A stretch of DNA of 17,901 bases, from NCBI GenBank assembly GCA_021772595.1, contig JAJFLS010000539.1:1-17901 (forward strand), given 5' to 3'. This document shows positions 11,459 through 17,901 of this stretch, one piece after another. This DNA comes from Opitutales bacterium (GTDB taxonomy: Bacteria; Verrucomicrobiota; Verrucomicrobiia; Opitutales; Opitutaceae). The position numbers were made by a program, and so were the translations under genes. A model generated the notes under the pieces. The model was not told the origin of the DNA. It saw only the letters and a program-made list of their open reading frames with translations, and searched no databases. How positions within the stretch are numbered: the first letter of the stretch is position 1; the number at the start of each line of letters is the position of its first letter.

Positions 11459-13651
11459 ATGAAAGTCTTACTCCGACCATTTATCTTCATTCTGTTTCAG
11501 TTAAGCTTTATGCCGATGTTGATTGTGGCGGAACGAATTCCGGCTCTTAGTCCGGAAGAATCCATGAAGACGATCGAGGTTCCGGAGGGATTCCATTTGG
11601 AGCTCGTGGCCAGCGAGCCTATGATTGAGGAACCAGCTAGCTTCGCTTTCGATGGCAATGGAGCGATGTACATTTGCGAATGGCGAACCTATATGCAGGA
11701 CGAATATGGTTCGGGCGCCTTGGATCCGGTTTCGCGCGTCGTTAAGCTTGTGGATACCGATGGAGATGGGAAAATGGACAAGCGCACGGTCTTTATCGAC
11801 AATGTCGTTCTTCCTCGCACGGTGCTTCCGCTGCATGATCGCGTGCTGGTGAACTTCACTCAGGAGTATTCAGTTTGGGCGTACTTCGATGATGACCATG
11901 ACGGAGTCGCGGACCGCCGTGAAATCGCCTACGAAGGTGAGTCGCATAAAGGCAATATCGAGCATCAAACGAGCGGGCTCATGTGGAATCTCGATAACCG
12001 CATCGATACCAATTATTTTCGTTTCAAGTACAAAGACGGCGCTCTCCAGGCGTCGAAGCACTCCGAGCCGAGGATCACCCAGTGGGGCATCGCTCGGGAC
12101 GACGACGGGCGGATCTATAGCTCTTGGGCTGGGGGAGCTAATCCGGCGCATTCGTTCCAGTTTCCCGCAGGCTACCCCATTGTCAAAATCGACGAGCACG
12201 GCCCGGATTATCAAACGCCTTACTCGATATGCGAAACCGAAGATCAGTCGTCAGGAGGATACGACTACGATGCCCGCCGCGTTTTGACGAATCACTCCGC
12301 GACCTGCGGCCAGACAGTTATTCGTTCGGGGATCATGGGACCTTACGAAGAGTTGATGACGACTTGTGAGCCAGTTGGTCGTTTTATTCGGGGGACGCGT
12401 TTCGACTGGTCCAGCGGGAAAGGGATTGCCTACAACGTGACTCCAGGAGCGGAGTTTATCCGTTCTACAGATACGTTTTTTCGGCCGGTTTGGAGCGAAT
12501 CCGGTCCCGATGGAACGCTCTATTTCTCGGATATGTATCGCGGAATTATCCAAGAGAAGAACTGGTTTCTGACGGAGGGAAACCATCCTTGGGTGAAGCG
12601 TTATCATAGGATCAGGGATTGGGGAATGCTCGACGTGGTGCGGCACGGGCGGATCTACCGTTTGGTTCCGAATGGCGACGCAGGTTACGAGCAGCCTCGC
12701 ATGTTGGATCAGTCCAGCGAAGAATTGGTGGCCTATCTGGATCATCCAAATGGTTGGTGGCGTGATCAGGCTCAAATGCTGATTGTGCTTCGAGGAGATA
12801 AGTCGGTAGGTCCGGCACTCGAACGAATGGCTACGACGGGAGAATCGGATAACGCGCGCATAAACGCAATGTGGACCATGGAGGGATTGGGTCTTCTTAA
12901 GGAGAGCCATGTTCTCGCCGCGCTTTCGCATTCATCGAATCGCGTACAGATGTCAGCCGTACGTCTGGCGGAACCGTGGTTGGAAAGGGGATACAAGCCG
13001 ATCGATAGTGCGGTAGAATCAATGCTCGATCGAGATGCGATCGATCCGCAGCTGTTGATCCAGATATATAATTCGCTCGGCAGGGTGGACACGCTTCGAT
13101 GCGAATCCTTGCGCACGAGAATATTGAATACGCATCCGGATCATCCGATATTCGCTGGAATCGCAGCGGCTGAAGAGGAGAAGCTACATATGGCGTCTCT
13201 TGGTGAATCGTCGAACCGCGGGCAAGAAATATACAAGTCGATTTGCATTACCTGTCATGGCGACCGTGGCTTGGGCGTATACGAAGGAGATAAACTCCTC
13301 GCTCCTCCTGTGGCGGAGTCGCCGATTTTCGCCCAAGGAAGCGAGCAGGCTCCTCTGGCGGCCCGAATATTGATCAACGGGATGACGGGTCCCGTGCGGG
13401 GCCGCGAATACGGCGAGGGCGTCATGATCCCTTTTGGAGAGACTTACAGCGATCAACAGTTGGCGGATGTCATCAACTACATTGGCTACCGCTGGAATCG
13501 TCGAACGTGGGGGGAGCCGATTGGCACGGATACGATCGCCAAAGCTCGGGAAGCGACCGTGGGCCGCACGGAAATGTGGACCGACGCCGAGTTGCGCGAG
13601 GAAGCGGCCAAGCTGGGATTAAGCTACACGTTCAAGAGAAGGGCAGAGTAG
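11459..13651 (+). CDS. PVC-type heme-binding CxxCH protein (secreted propeller dehydrogenase-like with cytochrome c domain)
   Basis: The 730-residue product has a signal peptide (about 1-24), an N-terminal six-bladed-propeller-like domain (about 30-410, starting TIEVPEGFHLELVASEPMI), an alpha-helical HEAT-like stretch (about 425-570), and a C-terminal cytochrome c domain with CITCH at C596-H600 and a likely axial Met at M656 (GVMIPFGE). Acidic loops DTDGDGKMD (99-107) and DDDHDG look like calcium sites. This matches the family named PVC-type heme-binding CxxCH protein or putative membrane-bound dehydrogenase. It is thought to oxidise sugars or related compounds in the periplasm and pass electrons on through heme; the reaction is not proven. 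It is shorter than many planctomycete versions. It follows the DUF1080 lipoprotein gene by 34 bases and probably shares its mRNA. Confidence 0.92.
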   Translation: MKVLLRPFIFILFQLSFMPMLIVAERIPALSPEESMKTIEVPEGFHLELVASEPMIEEPASFAFDGNGAMYICEWRTYMQDEYGSGALDPVSRVVKLVDTDGDGKMDKRTVFIDNVVLPRTVLPLHDRVLVNFTQEYSVWAYFDDDHDGVADRREIAYEGESHKGNIEHQTSGLMWNLDNRIDTNYFRFKYKDGALQASKHSEPRITQWGIARDDDGRIYSSWAGGANPAHSFQFPAGYPIVKIDEHGPDYQTPYSICETEDQSSGGYDYDARRVLTNHSATCGQTVIRSGIMGPYEELMTTCEPVGRFIRGTRFDWSSGKGIAYNVTPGAEFIRSTDTFFRPVWSESGPDGTLYFSDMYRGIIQEKNWFLTEGNHPWVKRYHRIRDWGMLDVVRHGRIYRLVPNGDAGYEQPRMLDQSSEELVAYLDHPNGWWRDQAQMLIVLRGDKSVGPALERMATTGESDNARINAMWTMEGLGLLKESHVLAALSHSSNRVQMSAVRLAEPWLERGYKPIDSAVESMLDRDAIDPQLLIQIYNSLGRVDTLRCESLRTRILNTHPDHPIFAGIAAAEEEKLHMASLGESSNRGQEIYKSICITCHGDRGLGVYEGDKLLAPPVAESPIFAQGSEQAPLAARILINGMTGPVRGREYGEGVMIPFGETYSDQQLADVINYIGYRWNRRTWGEPIGTDTIAKAREATVGRTEMWTDAELREEAAKLGLSYTFKRRAE

Positions 13652-13661
13652 GGCGTGAAAT

Positions 13662-13706
13662 GCGGAAACGAGGTGATTCCGCCGCGATTTGCTGTGAAGA
13701 TCGCGG
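13662..13706. other. Two small hairpins between convergent genes
   Basis: GCGGAA (13662-13667) pairs with TTCCGC (13677-13682), and CCGCGAT (13682-13688) pairs with ATCGCGG (13700-13706). They lie in the 93-base gap between the end of the heme protein gene and the end of the DUF2007 gene. No T tract follows on either strand, so they are poor intrinsic terminators, though the position suits transcript ends. Confidence 0.3.
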
Positions 13707-13744
13707 TGTAAACCCGCTCTTGCGATGATTTATTGGATACTTTC

Positions 13745-14038
13745 TCAGCTCGCTTTGAGTGTGCCGCAGTTCCAGCATTCGCCGAAGCCTTCTTCGATAT
13801 TTTCGCCGCAATCGGGGCAATCCCATGACTCGATTGGCTCGCTGAGTTTTGTATCCAATTCCTTGAAGAGATTCAAAGCAGTCTCGTAGTCGGCGTCGTT
13901 GATGACCCAAAGCTCTGGCCATTCTTGCTTGTAAGGAGCGTTCTTGTTTTTGATTAGCGTTTCAATTCCGCTTTCTTGTAGGAAGGATTGGTGGAGGCCT
14001 ACTCTGCTCTGGTCCATGTTCGTGAATATTTTCTTCAT
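13745..14038 (-). CDS. DUF2007 domain protein with C-terminal zinc ribbon
   Basis: The 97-residue product has an N-terminal DUF2007 domain (about 1-62, ferredoxin-like PII-type fold, including GIETLIKNKNAPY and PELWVINDADYETA), then a linker, then a short zinc ribbon with C74, C77, C88 and C91 (CPDC and CWNC). DUF2007 proteins are small, cytoplasmic and proposed to be signal-transducing; no ligand is established. The zinc ribbon suggests a contact with protein or nucleic acid. The ATG at 14038 gives the family N-terminus (MKKIFTNMD). It is a single gene on the minus strand, divergent from the U32 gene with 181 bases between. Family assignment is good; function is unknown. Confidence 0.85.
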   Translation of the reverse strand: MKKIFTNMDQSRVGLHQSFLQESGIETLIKNKNAPYKQEWPELWVINDADYETALNLFKELDTKLSEPIESWDCPDCGENIEEGFGECWNCGTLKAS

Positions 14039-14207
14039 GATTCTTCCCGTTCCGCTCTATTCATAATTCATGTAAGCATGCAAGGTAATAGAAAGCTATA
14101 TCTTTTAAAACCGTGCAGGTCCCAAAAAGGGCAGCGCTGGTCTGCACCGCGACTCGGTTCTCGGCGCTTGACTCTCGGGGGATTTTCGGACCTTTTGACC
14201 GCCCTCA

Positions 14208-14213
14208 TATAGA
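14208..14213 (+). promoter_or_regulatory. Possible -10 element very close to the U32 start
   Basis: TATAGA at 14208-14213 stands 6 bases before the ATG at 14220, with no Shine-Dalgarno sequence between. If used, the mRNA would be almost leaderless. No matching -35 is found. Upstream, GTGCAG (14113-14118) and CTGCAC (14142-14147) form an inverted repeat that may be regulatory. A weak call. Confidence 0.2.
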
Positions 14214-14219
14214 AAAATA

Positions 14220-15476
14220 ATGGGAGCGAATCGTATCAGTTCAGGAGTGGAGGTTTTGTCGCCGGCAGGGTGTTATCCGTCTTTGCAGGCGGCGATTGAT
14301 GCCGGGGCGGACGCGGTCTACTTCGGCTTGGCCCAGTTGAATATGCGGGCTCGCTCGCGTAGGTCCTTTCACCTGAAGGACTTGGAGACGATCATGGAGC
14401 GGTGTCGCGAAGGCGGCATCAAGGGCTACTTGACGCTGAACACGCTGCTTTACGATCACGACCTGAAACTCTGCTACAAGTTGCTGGCGGAAGCGGCCAA
14501 GCACCGGGTCGACGCGGTGATCGCTTCGGACATGGCCTGTATATTGGAGGCCCGTGAATTGGGCTTGGAAGTGCATCTTTCGACTCAGCTGTCGGTTTCG
14601 AATTACGAATCCTTCAAATTCTACGCCCAGTACTGCGATCGCATCGTGCTGGCTCGCGAACTCAACTTGTCGCTGATTCGTGGTATCCGAGAGCAAGTTT
14701 TGAACGAGGAATTGAGAGGTCCCGACGGTCGCATCGTCGAGATCGAGGCCTTTGCTCATGGAGCTCTGTGCATAGCGGTTTCGGGTCGCTGCGGGATGTC
14801 TCTCTATACGGATAACGCGTCGGCCAATCGCGGTGCTTGCGTGCAGAATTGCCGCATGGAGTACGAGGTGGTTGATAAAGAAAGCGGCGCTAAGCTGGTT
14901 GTGGACAACGAGTTTATTATGTCGCCTAACGATATTTCGACGATCGAATTTCTCGATCAAGTTCTGGAGGCGGGTGTGATGACTTTGAAGATCGAAGGTC
15001 GCGGTCGCTCGCCAGAGTACGTAAAAACGGTTACGCAAGCCTACCGGCGCGCGGTGGACGCGGTGATCGACGGCAGCTATGGTCCGGCGTTTGTAGAAGA
15101 TCTACTGGAGGGATTGAAAGCAGTGTATAACCGAGGGCTCTCTTCCGGTTACTATCTCGGGCGCGAGCAAGGTTGGTCGGGTACCTATGGTTCTCAGGCG
15201 ACGCGTCAGAAAATCTACAAAGGAGTGGTAAGCCATTACTACGACAAGCTCGGAGTGGCAGAGATTACCGCAGCGGGTTTAGTGTCGTCAGGCGATGAAT
15301 ACACGATAATCGGAAACGCGACGGGCGTGGTGGATGGCGTCATCGACGAAATGCGTTTGGATGACGGTCCGGTGGAAACGGCTCAGTCCAAGGACGTATT
15401 CTCGATTAAGGTGTCGGGGCGGGTCCGCAAAAACGATCGTTTCTACGTGATGGCTCCCGTAGTCGAAAAGGTCTAA
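14220..15476 (+). CDS. Peptidase U32 family protein, TrhP-like (tRNA uridine hydroxylation)
   Basis: The 418-residue product is a U32 family member. It opens with VEVLSPAGCYPSLQAAIDAG and carries the U32 signature EAFAHGALCIAVSGRCGMS. Four cysteines (C184, C191, C207, C211; the last two in RGACVQNCR) are placed as in the iron-sulfur-binding U32 proteins. Despite the peptidase name, the studied relatives TrhP (YegQ) and RlhA hydroxylate RNA; TrhP makes 5-hydroxyuridine at tRNA position 34 using prephenate-derived chemistry. Length and C-terminal region (beta-barrel-like, from about 335) fit TrhP better than the shorter UbiU/UbiV. A ferredoxin gene begins 13 bases after its stop, which supports a cluster-dependent reaction. 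The exact RNA target is inferred from family only. The start at 14220 lacks a Shine-Dalgarno sequence. Confidence 0.85.
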   Translation: MGANRISSGVEVLSPAGCYPSLQAAIDAGADAVYFGLAQLNMRARSRRSFHLKDLETIMERCREGGIKGYLTLNTLLYDHDLKLCYKLLAEAAKHRVDAVIASDMACILEARELGLEVHLSTQLSVSNYESFKFYAQYCDRIVLARELNLSLIRGIREQVLNEELRGPDGRIVEIEAFAHGALCIAVSGRCGMSLYTDNASANRGACVQNCRMEYEVVDKESGAKLVVDNEFIMSPNDISTIEFLDQVLEAGVMTLKIEGRGRSPEYVKTVTQAYRRAVDAVIDGSYGPAFVEDLLEGLKAVYNRGLSSGYYLGREQGWSGTYGSQATRQKIYKGVVSHYYDKLGVAEITAAGLVSSGDEYTIIGNATGVVDGVIDEMRLDDGPVETAQSKDVFSIKVSGRVRKNDRFYVMAPVVEKV

Positions 15477-15489
15477 TCGTACTTGCGTG

Positions 15490-15714
15490 ATGCTCTCGAT
15501 CAGTCACAAGCGTCCCGAATGCATTGGTTGCATGCTCTGCGCGGAAGTCGCCCCGAATTACTGGGAGATGGACGACGAAGGCCTGGCGCAATTGCATCGC
15601 GTCGTTCGAGCGCATAAGCATTTCGAATACGGCGAAGGCTTCGAAGAGGACCGAAGCGTTCTCAAAGAGGCCGAAGACGGCTGCCCGATCGGGATCATTC
15701 GTATCGACGGATAG
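15490..15714 (+). CDS. Single-cluster [4Fe-4S] ferredoxin
   Basis: The 74-residue product has the motif CIGCMLC (C11, C14, C17) followed by CP at C65, the ligand set of small monocluster ferredoxins ([4Fe-4S], or [3Fe-4S] if a ligand is lost). Between them is an insertion-like helix rich in charged residues (VVRAHKHFEYGEGFEEDR). The protein is acidic overall, as expected for an electron carrier. A GTG at 15487 directly precedes the ATG at 15490; either could start it. It lies 13 bases after the U32 gene on the same strand, so the two are almost certainly co-transcribed, and it may deliver electrons to the U32 protein or help maintain its cluster. That link is inferred from position. Confidence 0.88.
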   Translation: MLSISHKRPECIGCMLCAEVAPNYWEMDDEGLAQLHRVVRAHKHFEYGEGFEEDRSVLKEAEDGCPIGIIRIDG

Positions 15715-15800
15715 TCGAACGCCCACGTATCGATGGAGGCGGGCGATCGATCGTTTTCTTGCGTCTTATGGGAGTGTTTTTAGCGGATCCTATTTTCGCA

Positions 15801-15826
15801 GCAAGCTGGTTGCACGGCCAGCTTGC
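15801..15826. repeat. Perfect 9-base inverted repeat upstream of the PepSY genes
   Basis: GCAAGCTGG (15801-15809) and CCAGCTTGC (15818-15826) are exact inverted copies with an 8-base loop, 45 bases before the first PepSY gene and followed by TATAAAGG. No T tract follows on the plus strand, so a terminator for the ferredoxin gene is doubtful. It may be an operator or another hairpin repeat. Confidence 0.4.
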
Positions 15827-15870
15827 TATAAAGGATTGCTCTATATTGGTTCGCACTTAGCGTCCCAGTC

Positions 15871-16455
15871 ATGATGCGCAAGATACATTTAATCCTGGGG
15901 TTGTTTCTGGCTCCTTGGGTGCTGATGTACGCGGCGAGCACTATGCTGATGCAGCATCGGGAGTTGTTTACGGGCGATCAAAACCGAATTGAGCCGGCAT
16001 ACGCGCTGGTTCGAGAGGAGGCTTTTCAGGGAGTGCTTGATAAGAGCGGAGATTCTGAGGCGGCAGCCGCGCGGATTCTCGAGGACATCGGACTAGAAGG
16101 CTCGCATCGCGTTCGTGGGAGTTTGGAAGAGGGGAGATTGGAAATCCGTCGCGATCGGCCGATTGGTTCCTACCGGATTACTTGGGAGGAAGATGCAGAA
16201 TCGGTTAAGATCGAGAAGCAGCGATTCGGCATGGCTTTCTTTCTGGAGATGCTTCATCGGCGCCGAGGGTTTGGACAGGCGTTTTGGGCGAATGACGTTT
16301 GGGCGGTGATTGTCGACTTGTTTATCGTGGCCGTTCTCGCCTGGGCTTTTACCGGGGTGTGGATGTGGTGGAATATGAAATCGACCCGCAGTCTGGGCGC
16401 TCTGTGCATGATCTTGGGATCGGCTTTGTTTGCCCTATTTGTAGCAACCATTTAG
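15871..16455 (+). CDS. PepSY-associated TM helix protein (first of a tandem pair)
   Basis: The 194-residue product has one N-terminal membrane helix (about 6-26, LILGLFLAPWVLMYAAS), a periplasmic domain (about 30-120), and two C-terminal helices (about 142-163 and 174-193). Conserved residues of small PepSY-TM proteins are visible: H6 at the start of helix 1, H129 before the RRGF segment, and NDVW at 141-144. In related proteins such histidines lie near the membrane face and have been linked to heme or iron, but no function is proven here. The next gene is a paralogue 5 bases downstream, so they are co-transcribed and may form a heterodimer. Start ATG at 15871 or 15874. Larger PepSY-TM proteins often sit beside siderophore receptors; none is seen in this window. 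Confidence 0.8.
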   Translation: MMRKIHLILGLFLAPWVLMYAASTMLMQHRELFTGDQNRIEPAYALVREEAFQGVLDKSGDSEAAAARILEDIGLEGSHRVRGSLEEGRLEIRRDRPIGSYRITWEEDAESVKIEKQRFGMAFFLEMLHRRRGFGQAFWANDVWAVIVDLFIVAVLAWAFTGVWMWWNMKSTRSLGALCMILGSALFALFVATI

Positions 16456-16460
16456 CGACC

Positions 16461-17072
16461 GTGGCTAAAATATCATTCCAGTATCTAAATCGACGTGTTC
16501 ACCTTTATCTGGGCATGTTCTGCCTGCCGTGGTTTATTATGTACGGGATTTCGTCGCTCGCCTTCAATCACCCGAGCTGGTTTAGCAATGGCAACGGGCA
16601 GCCCGGCGGCCAGTGGAAAATGGTCGACTCGTGGCCCTGCTCAGTTGAGGTGCCAAACGACGGATCCATTCCCCACGAGGTTGCGCAAGAGCTAGTTCGT
16701 ACCGCAGGCTTGGACACGAACACGTTCGGAGCATACAGAACGGGGGAGGCGAAGATCACCGTCTATTTCCCGTCGTTTCGCAAGATGCGCCAACTGATCT
16801 ACCGGATTGATGAGAATCGTCTAGTTATGAATGAACGGAAAAAATTCGCCCAGCAGTTCTTGACCGGTATGCATGCTCGGGGAGGATTTCATCACGACAG
16901 CTTATTGAATGACTCCTGGGCCTTTATCGTGGATGCCGTATGCGTTGCCTTCATGCTTTGGGTTGTGACGGGAATTATCATGTGGCTGCGGGTCCCGGAG
17001 ATGCGCTCTATGGGAGCGGTTTTCCTGGTGTCGGGGTTCCTCACGTTTGTGGGGTTTATGGTTCTGCTTTGA
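16461..17072 (+). CDS. PepSY-associated TM helix protein (second of a tandem pair)
   Basis: The 203-residue product repeats the plan of its upstream neighbour: helix 1 at about 14-34 (HLYLGMFCLPWFIMYGISS), a periplasmic part, then two C-terminal helices. Shared residues include H14 in helix 1, MHARGGF and NDSW before helix 2, and TGIIMW and MRSMG between helices 2 and 3. Overall identity to the neighbour is clearly low, so the duplication is old. The GTG at 16461, 5 bases after the previous stop, is chosen because it gives an N-terminus matching the paralogue; the frame is open further upstream, but that region overlaps the first gene. Function is unknown; membrane redox or metal handling is suggested by family only. 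Confidence 0.78.
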   Translation: MAKISFQYLNRRVHLYLGMFCLPWFIMYGISSLAFNHPSWFSNGNGQPGGQWKMVDSWPCSVEVPNDGSIPHEVAQELVRTAGLDTNTFGAYRTGEAKITVYFPSFRKMRQLIYRIDENRLVMNERKKFAQQFLTGMHARGGFHHDSLLNDSWAFIVDAVCVAFMLWVVTGIIMWLRVPEMRSMGAVFLVSGFLTFVGFMVLL

Positions 17073-17170
17073 TTCGAATATCGTCGGTTCAGTCGGAGAA
17101 TACCGCTATTCTTTATTAATAACGAAACAAAGAACTCGCGGCTCGCGAATCGAAGCCTTATCAAGGTGCA

Positions 17171-17901
17171 ATGAGAGCGATTCTCTACGCTTTATCTGTG
17201 CTGATACTATTCTGGGCTGCCTATGGTGACGTAGTGAGGGAGAGCCTTGTGTTTAATGAGGACTTTGAGACTCCTCGTGGCGGCGGGCTATATGAATTGC
17301 TCGCGAGTAGGGAATACTTGGAAGTAGTTGAAAATGAGGGAGTCGATGGAGGTCGAGCTTTGAAGGCGACCTATGAAGGTTCCGAGCGGGGTAGCGAGCG
17401 TATTACAAGACGCTACAAGCTGGGAGAACGGGGTTTGGAATACACGCTGAATTACGATGTGAAATTCGACAGTGACTTCCAGTTCGTTAAGGGCGGAAAA
17501 TTGCACGGGCTAGGCCCCGATTCGCCAATCACGGGCGGCAAGCCGATGCGTCCGGACGGCTGGAGCGCTCGTGTAACCTTCAAGGAAGAGGGCTCTGTAA
17601 GATCGTATTTGTATTGTCAGAATAAGGACGGTCAGTACGGCGCGGGCGTATTCAGTGCTGATTTTCGTTTCGAAAACGGAAAGTATTATGCTGTATCGCT
17701 ACATGTCAGACTGAATGAAATACCGTCCGAGAGCGACGGATTCGCCCACGTATATATCGACGGCAAGCGTGTCATCGAACATGGCGACGTGCGTTTTCGG
17801 GGAGAAGCCGGAGATGGAACTCTTATCAGCACCTTCTTGTTCAGTACTTTTCATGGAGGACACGAGCCTCAATGGGCGCCGAGAGATGTTCACGGAAATT
17901 A
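17171..17901 (+). CDS. Secreted polysaccharide lyase, PL14-like (partial, runs off the window)
   Basis: The visible 243 residues start with a signal peptide (about 1-19, ILYALSVLILFWAAYGD) and continue as a beta-jelly-roll domain typical of PL14-type alginate lyase-like proteins: LNYDVKFDSDFQFVKGGKLHG, GWSARVTFKEEG, GFAHVYIDGKRV, and STFHGGHEPQWAP near the end. Family 14 lyases cut uronic-acid polymers such as alginate or glucuronan by beta-elimination; the true substrate cannot be told. The protein would act in the periplasm or outside the cell. The stop codon lies beyond 17901, so length and any further domains are unknown. The start at 17171 is an ATG preceded by AAGGTG with short spacing. 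No stop occurs in the visible frame. Confidence 0.8.
   Translation, partial: MRAILYALSVLILFWAAYGDVVRESLVFNEDFETPRGGGLYELLASREYLEVVENEGVDGGRALKATYEGSERGSERITRRYKLGERGLEYTLNYDVKFDSDFQFVKGGKLHGLGPDSPITGGKPMRPDGWSARVTFKEEGSVRSYLYCQNKDGQYGAGVFSADFRFENGKYYAVSLHVRLNEIPSESDGFAHVYIDGKRVIEHGDVRFRGEAGDGTLISTFLFSTFHGGHEPQWAPRDVHGN

Noticed and set aside
13662..13706. Bidirectional intrinsic terminator
   Set aside because: The stems are short and no T tract follows on either strand.

Overview
The gene set suggests an aerobic, probably marine, member of the Verrucomicrobiota, most likely the Opitutia/Puniceicoccales side. This rests on a PVC-type heme-binding CxxCH protein beside a DUF1080 lipoprotein, the remnant of a sulfatase, a PL14-type polysaccharide lyase, tandem small PepSY-TM proteins, and weak Shine-Dalgarno sequences with moderate GC. 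It is an inference from gene content and not a phylogenetic result.

Layout. 28-2277 is the primosomal helicase gene priA. 2278-2744 has no protein gene but holds a long, well-paired RNA structure closed by a strong intrinsic terminator, then a sigma70-like promoter. 2745-3464 is cysH (PAPS reductase). 3465-4206 is a repeat island around rpmB (minus strand, 3738-3968, with its own terminator). 4215-4582 is the decayed C-terminal end of a sulfatase gene. 4858-7711 codes for a large secreted beta-propeller-like protein of about 21 repeats, whose signal peptide is put out of frame by a run of seven G. 7839-8441 is a secreted coiled-coil/LysM protein and 8679-9104 a hotdog thioesterase; a nested inverted repeat lies between them and includes the stop codon of the first. 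9105-9612 is a second repeat island with a MITE-like element. 9613-10332 (minus) is a DUF374 acyltransferase.

10636-13651 is a two-gene unit of a DUF1080 (3-keto-disaccharide hydrolase family) lipoprotein and a secreted cytochrome-c/propeller protein, plausibly for carbohydrate oxidation and cleavage in the periplasm. 13745-14038 (minus) is DUF2007 fused to a zinc ribbon. 14220-15714 pairs a U32 family (TrhP-like) protein with a single-cluster ferredoxin, a likely tRNA-modification operon. 15871-17072 holds two diverged PepSY-TM paralogues. 17171 to the window end is the start of a polysaccharide lyase gene.

The most distinctive signal is the repeat content. Many short hairpins are each headed by the tetranucleotide GTAG, the head that REP elements carry next to their hairpin for recognition by RAYT (TnpA-REP) transposases. 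At least four sequence families occur. Several are arranged as inverted doublets, three of which share a single GTAGCTAC palindrome as a common head. Hairpin arms differ between copies but stay complementary. No RAYT gene is in the window. The other items most worth a second look are the structured RNA before cysH and the G7 tract.
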